Counted from the first letter of the stretch, positions 51,590 through 60,350 are shown. The stretch: 64,000 nt of DNA from Clostridiales bacterium (GCA_015056055.1 SVHC01000007.1:28367-92366); one strand, 5' to 3'. Numbers and translations are program-made. Notes: generated by a model not told the origin, from the letters alone.

Positions 51590-51684
51590 GGTTAACCTCC
51601 TGAATTGAGTAAAACAAAATCCACCCGCCATGCATTGACGAGTGGACAGGAATAATTGCGCCTGTTCTATATTTGGAAGAGACT

Positions 51685-51804
51685 TCACGGATTTTGCGCT
51701 TCCATCTTCGTCAAATGCGGGTACGACAAAAGGGGGTACTGCGGGTTGGACAGTACCGGACTGATATCATTGCGCATATTCGGCAGTACGGAAGCAGAAA
51801 ACAT
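51685..51804 (-). CDS. Possible 39-residue leader ORF upstream of rtcB
   Basis: An ATG at 51804 follows AAAAGGAG at good spacing and opens a 39-codon frame (MFSASVLPNMRND ... KMEAQNP). Its stop overlaps a GTG in the rtcB frame (GTGA) that would extend rtcB upstream. I do not recognise the peptide. It could be a leader peptide or chance. Confidence 0.35.
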   Translation of the reverse strand: MFSASVLPNMRNDISPVLSNPQYPLLSYPHLTKMEAQNP

Positions 51805-52008
51805 CCTGAAAACTCCTTTTTCATAAATTGCAATTATAGTATAGCATAAAATATGCCTGTTGTCATTCTACCGCTGGTATAAATTTTCGGGATAAAGGCG
51901 GGATGGCGGCAGCTTTGAAGGGATTCGACGGTATTCTTGTATATAATCTGCGTGTATGATAGAATGAATCAAACGGATATGTACCTTGAACGCAAGGAGG
52001 AAATACAG

Positions 52009-52821
52009 ATGGTCAACTATGGCTTGAAAGACCGGGTAGCGATAATCACCGGAGCAAATAACCCGCAGGGAATCGGAGCAACCACAGCATTTGCTTTTGC
52101 ACGCGAAGGTGCAAAGGTGGTTTTGATATACAGGAAAGTGTTCAGACCTTTTGATATCAATAAGACCGACCGAAACGGGCCGGATAGATATTATGCGGCA
52201 AATGCTGGAAATGCAGATGTGGTGGGAAGTAAGCTTAAGGAAATGAATGCGGATTATATGATTCTGGAAAGCGATATTTCAAGCGAGGCTGCTGTGAAGG
52301 AAATCTATGATGGCGCCATGGAACGGTATGGAAGGGTAGATATTTTGGTCAACAATGCGGCGGTGGACGACGAAAACGGCTTTGACACAATTGAAAGAAT
52401 CACTCCGAATGTGATAGATGATACATTTGCGGTGAATGTTCGCGGCAGCATTTTGATGATGCGGGAACTCATCAACCGCCGCGGCGATTACGGAAGGATT
52501 ATCAATATTTCTACCGATGCAGCGCAGGTTTTTGCGGGGCAAATTACCTATGGAGCAAGTAAGGCAACGCTGGAAGCGCTTACGCGCAGTATTGCACTTG
52601 AAGTGGGCAAGTACGGAATTACCGTGAACTGCGTTGCGCCCGGGCCAACGCAAACCGGATGGATTGACGCCGAGTTGGAGAAGGCCGTGCTTCCCCTGAT
52701 TCCGATGGAAAAATTGATTGAGCCCGAAGATATTGCCGAAACGATTTTGTTTTTAGCAAGTGAGCAGGCAAAAATGCTTACGGGGCAGGTAATAAAAGTA
52801 TCCGGCGGGCATGCGCTGTAA
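52009..52821 (+). CDS. Short-chain dehydrogenase/reductase (FabG-like)
   Basis: A 270-residue Rossmann-fold oxidoreductase. The nucleotide motif TGANNPQGIG (TGxxxxxGIG type with an insertion), NNAA, and the catalytic Tyr and Lys in YGASK are present, as is the PGPTQTG loop. An unusual segment after beta-2 (KVFRPFDINKTDRNGPDRYY) lengthens the cofactor-binding side. The ATG at 52009 follows AAGGAGG. Substrate and NAD/NADP preference are unknown. A strong terminator follows. Confidence 0.92.
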   Translation: MVNYGLKDRVAIITGANNPQGIGATTAFAFAREGAKVVLIYRKVFRPFDINKTDRNGPDRYYAANAGNADVVGSKLKEMNADYMILESDISSEAAVKEIYDGAMERYGRVDILVNNAAVDDENGFDTIERITPNVIDDTFAVNVRGSILMMRELINRRGDYGRIINISTDAAQVFAGQITYGASKATLEALTRSIALEVGKYGITVNCVAPGPTQTGWIDAELEKAVLPLIPMEKLIEPEDIAETILFLASEQAKMLTGQVIKVSGGHAL

Positions 52822-52842
52822 TATAAGATTTGCTGAACGAAA

Positions 52843-52884
52843 GAAACCCTACCTGCGACCGGGTCGCAGGTAGGGTTTCTTTAA
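52843..52884 (+). terminator. SDR gene terminator
   Basis: A perfect 17-base stem (GAAACCCTACCTGCGAC and its complement) with a CGG loop and TTTAAT after it. Confidence 0.9.
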
Positions 52885-52916
52885 TACGACTTGTGTGTTT
52901 GTGTGTGAATCGGCAC

Positions 52917-53541
52917 TTCAGCCTTCGGCCTCCGCGATGAGGCTCCGCATTGCCTTACACTTCGTGAGGCAATGTTTCACTCCTGCGGAGCGCGAGGCGC
53001 TGTCCTCGGAGTTTCAGCCTTCGGCCTCCGCGATGAGGCGTTAGAACTTCTCCATGTGAGGCTCCGCACTGCCCTCGCCCTTGGCGGCGCAGTGTTTCGT
53101 GCCTGCGCACTTCGTGTGCTCGGCACTTCAGCCTTCGGCCTCCGCGATGAGGCTCCGCACTGCCCTCGCCCTTGGCGGCGCAGTGTTTCGTGCCTGCGCA
53201 CTTCGTGTGCTCGGCACTTCAGCCTTCGGCCTCCGCGATGAGGCTCCGCACTGCCCTCGCCCTTGGCGGCGCAGTGTTTCGTGCCTGCGCACTTCGTGTG
53301 CTCGGCACTTCAGCCTTTGGCCTCCGCGATGAGGCTACGCACTGCCCTCGCCCTTGGCGGCGCAGTGTTTCGTGCCTGCGCACTTCGTGTGCTCGGCACT
53401 TCAGCCTTCGGCCTCCGCGATGAGGCGTTAGAATTTCTCCATATGAGGCTACGCACTGCCCTCGCCCTTGGCGGCGCAGTGTTTCGTGCCTGCGCACTTC
53501 GTGTGCTCGGCACTTCAGCCTTCGGCCTCCGCGATGAGGCG
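52917..53541. repeat. 91-bp tandem array (family D) carrying darA 3'-end fragments
   Basis: The unit ('cactgccctcgcccttggcg', then 'gtttcgtgcctgcgcacttc', then 'cttcagccttcggcctccgc') repeats with a 91-base period from about 53060 to 53540, with partial units before that. Two interior copies carry 'gttagaacttctccatgtg' (about 53040) and 'gttagaatttctccatatg' (about 53427), matching the last codons and stop of darA at 53541. Each unit contains the hairpins GCCTTCGGC and GCACTTCGTGTGC. It fills the gap between the SDR and darA genes. Confidence 0.85.
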
Positions 53542-53868
53542 TTAGAACTTCTCCATGTGGGCGACGTCGAGGACGAATACGGTTGCGCCGCCGACGGTGA
53601 CCTGCTGAGCGGGAGCCATATGCTGCAGACCGCGGCCGAAGGATGCGGTGGTATCCATGGCCTGCCTGCGGGTGATGCACTGCTTTTTGAGGGTGTCGAT
53701 GACTGTCTGAACGCCATTATCCTCGGTACCGATGAGGAAGGTGCTGTTGCCTGCCATCAGGAAGCCGCCGGTGGTGGAGAGCTTGGTTACGAAGAAGCCT
53801 GCCTCTACCAGAGCAGAGGAAGCACGGTTGCTGTCATCATTGTTCACGATTGCGAGGATAAGTTTCAT
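53542..53868 (-). CDS. darA: Cyclic-di-AMP receptor, PII-like (DarA/PstA)
   Basis: A 108-residue PII-like protein. MKLILAIVNNDDSNRASSAL, then FFVTKLSTTGGFLMAGNSTF, GTEDNGVQTVIDTL and GGATVFVLDVAHMEKF reproduce the DarA/PstA family over its whole length. TKLSTTGGFL and GNSTF form the c-di-AMP pocket at the trimer interface. AAAGGAG precedes the ATG. The gene's 3' end borders a tandem repeat array that contains copies of it. A DUF1854/ABC operon lies upstream on the same strand. Confidence 0.95.
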   Translation of the reverse strand: MKLILAIVNNDDSNRASSALVEAGFFVTKLSTTGGFLMAGNSTFLIGTEDNGVQTVIDTLKKQCITRRQAMDTTASFGRGLQHMAPAQQVTVGGATVFVLDVAHMEKF

Positions 53869-53946
53869 GGGTCATACTCCTTTATATTAAATTGCAGTGG
53901 GATGGTGGGAGGTCTCTAGCGGATGGAGGCTGCTTGGGGAATGGTC

Positions 53947-54255
53947 TCTCCCTCAGTCATCTTCGGCTTTGCCTCGATGCCAGCTCCCTCATCAGAGGGA
54001 GCCTAAGCAGCGCACATGCAAAATACGTACTCAATAACCTGTGCCAGACAGAGCGTAGCGCTCCGCAGTACGAAACTGCGTAACCCCGCGCCGGACGAGC
54101 GAAGCGAGGACGATACGTTCGGAGGCCGAAGGCGAGCAGGAACATCGGCAAGCGCAAGCGAAGCCGATGCGTCTACGGAGCCCGAAGGGTGAAGGAGCGA
54201 GGACACGAAGTCCGCAGCTCCGAAATACCGGGCATGCGCAGCATAGCACGGTACG
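53947..54255. repeat. Mixed repeat block (family A variant, then family D-like)
   Basis: 53947-54004 is a family A variant ('ctccctcagtcatcttcggc ... agctccctcatcagaggg'). 54030-54255 is the reverse complement of sequence like that at 21480-21600 ('accgggcatgcgcagcatag'). It occupies the 53869-54258 gap between darA and the DUF1854 gene. Confidence 0.65.
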
Positions 54256-54258
54256 ACG

Positions 54259-54747
54259 TCACAGAAACTGCTCAATCAAAGCCTTGCTCTGCTTATCGAG
54301 ACGGTTGATATCGGGGATTTCGTAGCGGTTATCGTTGCCGTCGCGAATGAGGACGCGGTATCCGGCGACAAGCTTGATGCCGTGCAGGATATTGCGGATT
54401 TCGATAGCGACGGGGCCGCGATTGGTTTCGGTTTTGAGGGTAAGAACGCCGAACTTGAAGTGGGTATCAAGAATCTTTTCCACATGCGGGATCAGGTAAT
54501 ACTCATTGAGGCAGTCCGTGATGATTGCGCGTTCGCTGTCAGGCAGGGTGCGCAGATCACGGATAATGCCCTGTTCCACGCCATCCTTATTGAGGAGGGC
54601 AATGTACTTTTCAAGGCCGGTGGTGGGAAACAGACGGCGGGGTTCAAGGTCTTCAAACTTGCGGCCGTCATACAGTTCCATATCGACGAGCGTAATATCC
54701 TTGCGGGTGAAGCGCGCCATATCATACTCGATGTACAAACGTTCCAT
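54259..54747 (-). CDS. DUF1854 protein
   Basis: A 162-residue protein. The order DMELYDGRKFEDLEPRRLFP, LRTLPDSERAIITDCLNEYY and YRVLIRDGNDNRYEIPDINR matches DUF1854, a family usually encoded next to an ABC exporter. Its ATG overlaps the stop of the ABC gene (TAATG), indicating tight coupling and probably a stable complex. Role unknown. The C-terminus is followed directly by repeats. Confidence 0.88.
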   Translation of the reverse strand: MERLYIEYDMARFTRKDITLVDMELYDGRKFEDLEPRRLFPTTGLEKYIALLNKDGVEQGIIRDLRTLPDSERAIITDCLNEYYLIPHVEKILDTHFKFGVLTLKTETNRGPVAIEIRNILHGIKLVAGYRVLIRDGNDNRYEIPDINRLDKQSKALIEQFL

Positions 54748-57095
54748 TATTCAAACCTCTCTTCCTCTTTGGTCTTGCGGATTTCATCCGACATGGTCTG
54801 AATCTGAATCAGCTTGTAATACTTGCCCTTGAGAGCCATAAGCTCTTCGGGCGTGCCCATTTCGATGATTTCGCCCTTATCGACCACGATGATCTTGTTC
54901 GCCTTGCGCAGGGTGGACAGGCGGTGAGCGATCATGAGGGTGGTGCGGCCGGAGATCAGGCGCTCGATGGCGTCCTGAATCAGGCTTTCGGTTTCGGAGT
55001 CAACGGCTGCGGTGGCTTCGTCGAAGAAGAGAATCGAGGGGTTTTTAAGAACGGCGCGGGCGATGGAAAGACGCTGACGTTCGCCGCCGGAGAGACCTAC
55101 GCCGCGCTCGCCGAGCATGGTGTCATACCCATCGGGCTGACGGACAATGAACGAGTGTGCGTTGGCAACGTCTGCCGCGTGGATAACTTCCTCAACCTGT
55201 ACGCGGTCAAGACCGTAGGCGATGTTCTGATAGATGGTATCGTGGAACATCATGGGTTCCTGCTGCACATAACCGATCTGCGAGCGGTAGAATTCCATAT
55301 CGATATCGCGGATGTTGATGCCGTCCACGAGGATTTCGCCGTCGTAGTGGTCATAGTAGCGCATGAGCAGGTTGACCAGCGTGGATTTGCCTGCGCCGGT
55401 GGTGCCGACAATGCCGACGATATCGCCGGGCTCGATTACGATGTTCACGTTGGAAAGCGTCTTCTTCGAGCGGTCGAAGGAGAAGTTCACGTTCTTGAAC
55501 TCGATCTTGCCGTGCAGACGGTCGGGGTGATTTCCCTTACCGAAATCCGGCTCGGGTTCCGCATCGATGATATCGAGAAGCTTTTCAGCGGAGTTGAGCG
55601 CGTTCTGGTAGGAATCGTTGAAGTTGGCGAAGAAGTTTACCGGGCCGTAGAACATGCTGGTGTAGGAGATAAACGATACCAGCAGACCTGCGGAGATGAA
55701 GGACGGATTGTCGATAACCATGTTGCCGCCGATGCCCCAGATGAGCAGAGAACCGCAGGTGACCACGAAACCTACGATATTGGGGAACAGCGTGGTGATT
55801 CTGGATGCGCTGATATCGGTCTTGAGCCATTCGGCGTTGTAGGATTCGAAGGTTTCAACGGAGCGCTGTTCGTTGGCGAATGCCTTGATAACGCGGATAC
55901 CGGGGATGGTATCGGTCAGCACGCTGGAAACGGCGGACCACCTTCTCCACATTCTGCGATAGAAGGGGCGAATCTTGCGGCCAAACCAGCGCGAACCCAT
56001 GACAACGAACGGAACCGGAACCAGAGAAAGCAGCGTGAGCTGCCAGTTCATGGCGAACATGATCACGATGATGCCGATGAGCAGGAACAGCTGCACGACA
56101 ACTTCCTGCGTGATTCGCATTACAAACTGCTGGATGGTGGTGGTATCGCCGCTGATGCGGTTGATAACCGAACCGGTGGAGGTTCTGTCATAGAAGCGCA
56201 TGGGCAGCTTCTGCGCCTTGGCGTAAACGTCGTTTCTGAGGTCTGCAACGATCTTGTTGCCCGCTACGCGCAGATAGTACGAACGCACGGCGCCGATACC
56301 GTACTGGACGAGGTATGTTGCAAGCAGCACCAGCACGCAGATGATGAGCATGCCCTTATTGCCGGTGGGGAAAACCTCGTCAACGAGGGTCTTGGTCATG
56401 TAAGGCGGCACGAGCGACACGGCAGTGGTGACCACGGAAAGCAGCAGGCAGCCAAACAGCATCCATTTATACGGAAGCACATATGCGCCCAGCTTTTTGA
56501 TGACCTTGTTCTTGGACTGGCAGTTCATGCACGGTGCGCCGGGACGAATCAGCGCGCGGCCGCACTTCGGGCAGAAGCAGAACTGCTTTTCGAACGAGGC
56601 GTTCAGCATGCGCCTTTCTTCTTCCTGATTCTTACCTGCGGCAACGCTCTGAATGAAGGTTGCAACGGCGTCATAGAGCGAGGCGGTCTTGTAGGAGAAG
56701 CGGATGAAGTTTACGGGCTTTGCGCCTTCCTCAGCGGTGAGCAGAAGCAAGGCGTTGCCGTAATAGCGGCGGACGGAGGCTTTTTTTGCCTTATCGTATC
56801 CGCAGGAGCGAACGCCGTTTTCGGCTGCCTTGTCAAAGGCGTAGATATTTCCGTCGGTCAGCACGAGGGCGGACGATGCATAACGGCTGTTGATATCGAG
56901 GTCGCCCACGATGGCGCAGATGATTTCTTCGCTCTGCGGGATGGCTTCTTCCATTTTGGCAAGAATTTCGTCGGGCAGCTTTTTGTTGGCGGGGAAGCGA
57001 ATGCCGCGGAAAGGTTCGTTTACGGCAAAGCTTTCATTTTCGGGAGTGTCTTGTACCGGCAAAGGGGCTTTGTTCCTCTCTGTCTGGAGATTCAT
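54747..57095 (-). CDS. ABC exporter (fused permease-ATPase) with N-terminal sensor-like domain and zinc ribbon
   Basis: A 782-residue protein. Residues 1-160 form a soluble domain (SEEIICAIVGDLDINSRYAS, LVLTDGNIYAFD). Residues 173-192 are a zinc ribbon (CPKC ... CMNC). Six membrane helices follow (about 205-490), then an ATPase domain with GTTGAGKST, LSGGERQR and ILFFDEATAAVDSE. This layout with a DUF1854 partner matches the group called cyanophycin-metabolism-associated ABC transporters; the substrate is not known. I chose the ATG at 57095 because AGGAGG lies 8 bases upstream, rather than the longer frame. A promoter lies at 57151-57179. Confidence 0.92.
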   Translation of the reverse strand: MNLQTERNKAPLPVQDTPENESFAVNEPFRGIRFPANKKLPDEILAKMEEAIPQSEEIICAIVGDLDINSRYASSALVLTDGNIYAFDKAAENGVRSCGYDKAKKASVRRYYGNALLLLTAEEGAKPVNFIRFSYKTASLYDAVATFIQSVAAGKNQEEERRMLNASFEKQFCFCPKCGRALIRPGAPCMNCQSKNKVIKKLGAYVLPYKWMLFGCLLLSVVTTAVSLVPPYMTKTLVDEVFPTGNKGMLIICVLVLLATYLVQYGIGAVRSYYLRVAGNKIVADLRNDVYAKAQKLPMRFYDRTSTGSVINRISGDTTTIQQFVMRITQEVVVQLFLLIGIIVIMFAMNWQLTLLSLVPVPFVVMGSRWFGRKIRPFYRRMWRRWSAVSSVLTDTIPGIRVIKAFANEQRSVETFESYNAEWLKTDISASRITTLFPNIVGFVVTCGSLLIWGIGGNMVIDNPSFISAGLLVSFISYTSMFYGPVNFFANFNDSYQNALNSAEKLLDIIDAEPEPDFGKGNHPDRLHGKIEFKNVNFSFDRSKKTLSNVNIVIEPGDIVGIVGTTGAGKSTLVNLLMRYYDHYDGEILVDGINIRDIDMEFYRSQIGYVQQEPMMFHDTIYQNIAYGLDRVQVEEVIHAADVANAHSFIVRQPDGYDTMLGERGVGLSGGERQRLSIARAVLKNPSILFFDEATAAVDSETESLIQDAIERLISGRTTLMIAHRLSTLRKANKIIVVDKGEIIEMGTPEELMALKGKYYKLIQIQTMSDEIRKTKEEERFE

Positions 57096-57150
57096 AATTA
57101 TATCCTCCTGATTGAGATGGTTTCGTTGATGGGATTCCGTTTTCCCGCAC

Positions 57151-57179
57151 AGTGTAACACAAACACATACCCCGAACAA
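57151..57179 (-). promoter_or_regulatory. Probable promoter of the ABC-DUF1854 operon
   Basis: On the minus strand TTGTTC (57174-57179) and TACACT (57151-57156) are 17 bases apart, about 55 bases upstream of the start. Confidence 0.5.
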
Positions 57180-57231
57180 TGACGGTTTTTGAAAGAATTC
57201 GATAATTTTTTTCGCGGCAGCCCACCGGCTA

Positions 57232-57262
57232 TTGACACTTACGCTGCGTTATGGAGTATACT
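57232..57262 (+). promoter_or_regulatory. MerR-type promoter with 19-bp spacer and palindrome
   Basis: TTGACA (57232-57237) and TATACT (57257-57262) are separated by 19 bases, the over-long spacing that MerR proteins correct. The spacer holds TTACGC-T-GCGTTA, a near-perfect palindrome. Confidence 0.85.
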
Positions 57263-57291
57263 CTATTTGTGGAAGCAAAGGAGGGAAAAGC

Positions 57292-58038
57292 ATGAAGATG
57301 ACCGTCAGCGAATTTGCGCATTTGACCGGCGTCAGCGTGCGCACGCTGCACTATTATGACGAAATCGGGCTGCTTGTCCCCTGCTTTGTGGATCGTGCGA
57401 CCGGATACCGGTTTTGCGATGAAGAATCCCTTTCACGCATGCAGCAGATCCTGTTCTACCGCGAACTGGATTTTTCGCTCGGCGCGATCGCAGGGATCCT
57501 TTCCTCGCCGGATTATGACAGACGGAATGCGCTGCGGGAGCAAAGAAGACTGCTGGAACTCAAAAAGCAGCGGCTGGAAAAGCTCATCGGCGCGATCGAC
57601 GACGCAATGAACGACAGAACAGAAGGAGATACCGCCATGACCGCATTTGTAAATAACGAATACGAAAACCACCGCGCGGAGTATGCCGCCGAGGCAAAGG
57701 CACGATGGGGACATACCGAAGCATATAAGGAAAGCGAAAAGCGAGCATCTTCCCCCGAAGCACGCAAAAACGCCATGCAGGGTATGGAGGATATTATGGA
57801 AGAATTTGCCCGCTGCATGCAGAGCGGCGCAAGCCCGGCGGATGATAAGGCGCAGGCGCTTGTGAAAAAATGGCAGGACCACATTTCCGCATCCTTTTAT
57901 ACCTGCACAACGGAGAGCCTCAAGGGACTCGGGGAAATGTACTCCTGCGACGAGCGGTTCAAAAAGAACATTGATAAGCACGCGGAAGGCACCGCCGTGT
58001 TCATGACCGAGGCTATCAGGGTATTTTGCCGGGAGTGA
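57292..58038 (+). CDS. MerR-family regulator with TipAS drug-binding domain
   Basis: A 248-residue transcription activator. Residues 1-70 form the MerR winged helix (FAHLTGVSVRTLHYYDEIGL). A coiled coil at about 75-105 follows. Residues about 120-248 match the TipAS antibiotic-recognition domain (NNEYENHRAEYAAEAKARWG, TTESLKGLGEMYSCDERFKK, AVFMTEAIRVF). TipA-type proteins trap thiopeptide-like or other drugs and then induce transcription, often of their own gene. The ATG at 57292 follows AGGAGG. The promoter geometry supports autoregulation. The divergent ABC exporter (57095, opposite strand) is a candidate target. Confidence 0.93.
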   Translation: MKMTVSEFAHLTGVSVRTLHYYDEIGLLVPCFVDRATGYRFCDEESLSRMQQILFYRELDFSLGAIAGILSSPDYDRRNALREQRRLLELKKQRLEKLIGAIDDAMNDRTEGDTAMTAFVNNEYENHRAEYAAEAKARWGHTEAYKESEKRASSPEARKNAMQGMEDIMEEFARCMQSGASPADDKAQALVKKWQDHISASFYTCTTESLKGLGEMYSCDERFKKNIDKHAEGTAVFMTEAIRVFCRE

Positions 58039-58138
58039 CGGAATTTCCGCCATGAAAATCCGAATGGACACCGATTCGCTGTTTGTGGTAAAGACGGGAA
58101 AGCACGGATCTGCTATAATTTTTTCGGAGGTGATATAA

Positions 58139-58651
58139 ATGGATCTGATCCAGACGGGGAAATTTATCGCGGAACTTAGAAAAACCAAAAAGCTTACGCA
58201 GGAACAGCTTGGGGAAATACTGGGCGTAACCAACAAAACCGTATCGCGCTGGGAAACAGGTACATATCTGCCGTCCGCCGAGGCGCTGCAGGCAATGAGC
58301 GAATTGTTTGGCGTCAGCATCAACGAAATTTTGAGCGGAAAGAAACTGACCGGAGAGGAATATAGAGCTGCGGCGGAAGAGAACCTTCGGCAGACCGTCA
58401 GGACGAGCGATTTTTCGCTGAAAGAAAAGATGGATTTTTATCAGAAAAAGTGGCTTAAAGAGCACGTTGCAGCCATGTGCTGCTGGGGCATATGCATTGC
58501 CGGAGCATGGTTGACGGGGATTGTGTGCAAAAATGTCCTGCTGACAGTAGCCGGTGTGATACTTTTTGTTCTGGGGCACGCATGGAGAAACAATGCAATG
58601 ATGACATATGTTGAGAGAAAAGCCTTTGATGAAACCGGAAATCGATCGTAG
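58139..58651 (+). CDS. XRE-family HTH protein with C-terminal membrane helices
   Basis: A 170-residue protein with an N-terminal HTH (LTQEQLGEILGVTNKTVSRW, then SAEALQAMSELFGVSINEIL). The last 60 residues hold two membrane segments (AAMCCWGICIAGAWLTGIVC and LLTVAGVILFVLGHAW). This membrane-tethered XRE plan is common in Clostridia. The ATG follows GGAGGTGATATAA. It lies 100 bases after the MerR gene. Its role is unknown. Confidence 0.88.
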   Translation: MDLIQTGKFIAELRKTKKLTQEQLGEILGVTNKTVSRWETGTYLPSAEALQAMSELFGVSINEILSGKKLTGEEYRAAAEENLRQTVRTSDFSLKEKMDFYQKKWLKEHVAAMCCWGICIAGAWLTGIVCKNVLLTVAGVILFVLGHAWRNNAMMTYVERKAFDETGNRS

Positions 58652-58710
58652 CGGCAAAAAGCTTCCACAGCGCTCCTGTTCCACGGAGCCTGAGGGAGTT
58701 TTTTAAAATA

Positions 58711-58757
58711 ATAAGAATACCGACGGATCCATAGAATTCGTCGGTATTCTTATTGCG
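58711..58757. terminator. Terminator after the XRE gene
   Basis: AATAAGAATACCGACG and CGTCGGTATTCTTATT form a perfect 16-base stem. A/T-rich flanks would let it work in both directions. Confidence 0.85.
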
Positions 58758-58818
58758 TTTCGGGCGAAAACGTGGTTTAATATAGAGGTAAATATCTGCT
58801 GTGAAAGGGGCTTTTTCC

Positions 58819-59946
58819 ATGGTGGAATATGTAAAGGCGTCCCCGTGTGACAAAGAGGAAATTATTGACTTTATCAACTATGTATTTTCCTATTCGCATT
58901 GCCCGCATAATTTCAAGGCAATAATGCCCAAATCCTACGCAGATGATGCTGTGGATATGGGTGCGATTCACTATATGACCAAAAAGGACGGCAAAATCCG
59001 CGCCGTTGTGGCAAACCGCGTGATCGATGTATCCGTAAACGGCCGCACGCTGAAATTCGGTCTGATTGGCAATGTTTCGGTGCATCCGTATTCCCGCGGC
59101 GAAGGCTATATGAAGGAGCTTATGCGCATGTCCCTTGACGATGCGCGCGAAATCGGAATTGACATTATGTGTCTGGGCGGTCAGAGGCAGCGATACGGCT
59201 ATTTCGGATACGAAAATGCGGGTATCAATCTGTGCTTCACCGTTTCGAAGGAAAACATCCGCCACTGTTTCCGCGAAGTTGATGCTTCCTCTATTTCCTT
59301 CCGCGAGTTGAAGGAAGGTTCCGAAGAGGAAATCACCCGGATCCGCGCGATGTATGAAAAGCGTCCCTTCCATGCGCTGCGCAGCCGCGAGGAATATTTC
59401 AACATCATGTCCACCTGGGGCGGAAAATGCCGCCTGATTTACAAGGATGGCACGCTTATCGGATATGTATGGGGCGGCTGCGGCGAAACCGTTCTTGAAG
59501 ACGAGGCGGATTTCCCGCTCGTACTCAAGGCACTGTTTGAGAAGGACAATCTGAAAGAGGTTACGATTTCCGCAGCACCGTTCGAAAAGGAACGCGCGGC
59601 ATTCCTTGCCTCCATCTGCGAAAACAGCCGCGTCGCCATGTGCGACATGGTCAACGTGCTGAATTGGGAACGCGCACTGGATGCGTTGCTTGGCTTTAAG
59701 GCGCAATACACGCCGCTTGCGGATGGCGAGGTTTGCCTGGATATTGCCGGTGAAAAGCTGAATATCACCGTTTCCGGCGGCGTGCCTTCCGTAAAGGCTG
59801 CGCCCGATAAAAATGCGGATATTACCCTTTCGCACAATGCCGCCGAGCAGCTGTTTTTCGGCATGAATTCGCTGATTATGCCCGATGCGAAGCTTAAAAA
59901 CTGGATTCCCCTGCCGTTTATGATTGATGGGCCGGATACGTATTAA
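58819..59946 (+). CDS. GNAT family N-acetyltransferase (Eis-like, paralogue 2)
   Basis: A 375-residue acetyltransferase. The acetyl-CoA loop is VHPYSRGEGYMKELMR, followed by IDIMCLGGQRQRYGYFGYEN, and a C-terminal sterol-carrier-like domain. It is clearly a paralogue of 16964-18127. The ATG at 58819 is in frame with a GTG at 58801; GAAAGGGG favours the ATG. Family members acetylate aminoglycosides or other amines; the target here is unknown. A hairpin-bearing 38-base repeat starts right at its stop codon. Confidence 0.85.
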   Translation: MVEYVKASPCDKEEIIDFINYVFSYSHCPHNFKAIMPKSYADDAVDMGAIHYMTKKDGKIRAVVANRVIDVSVNGRTLKFGLIGNVSVHPYSRGEGYMKELMRMSLDDAREIGIDIMCLGGQRQRYGYFGYENAGINLCFTVSKENIRHCFREVDASSISFRELKEGSEEEITRIRAMYEKRPFHALRSREEYFNIMSTWGGKCRLIYKDGTLIGYVWGGCGETVLEDEADFPLVLKALFEKDNLKEVTISAAPFEKERAAFLASICENSRVAMCDMVNVLNWERALDALLGFKAQYTPLADGEVCLDIAGEKLNITVSGGVPSVKAAPDKNADITLSHNAAEQLFFGMNSLIMPDAKLKNWIPLPFMIDGPDTY

Positions 59947-60323
59947 CGCGAAGCGTGGCTTCGCGTGTGGACGGGGAAGCAGGCTCCCCCGCCACTACCG
60001 ACCACAATTCGCAATGGTCGTCCGCCATCGCTTTCGCTTGGCGTACTTCCTTGCTCATTGGACTCTCGCCGCGCGATTTCGCCCACCGGGCGCGCACTTT
60101 GTTCGTCCCCTCACCAGATTTTACTGGAATCCTTCAGATTCCGGTCGTAAAATCTGCAATGAAGCGATTTTTTCTTCGGTGCGCAAGCTCCCTGCGAAAA
60201 AATACGCTCCTCGCGGCGTACATGCCGCCGCTGTGGATTTAAATGTATTTTTTGTTGGCGTTGCTGATAATTTTTTGACAATCGGCGCGAAGCGTGGCTT
60301 CGCGTGTGGACGGGGAAGCAGGC
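59947..60323 (-). mobile_element. Truncated family B/C element between 38-base direct repeats
   Basis: Identical 38-base copies lie at 59947-59984 and 60286-60323 and contain the hairpin CGCGAAGC-GTG-GCTTCGCG. Between them is a minus-oriented C module (59985-60110) and B module (60110-60245), ending in TTTTTTGACA (60271-60280). The opposite TGTCAAAAAA end is missing. This fills the 59947-60350 gap. Confidence 0.65.
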
Positions 60324-60350
60324 GCATAATACATTTATGGAGGGATATTC

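Noticed and set aside
52972-53423. Repeated short open frames in the 91-base array
   Set aside because: They are the same 83-codon frame restarted each 91 bases, with no ribosome site and low complexity. They come from the repeat, not from genes.
52917-53541. CRISPR array
   Set aside because: Units are contiguous without variable spacers, far longer than CRISPR repeats, and no cas genes are present in the window.
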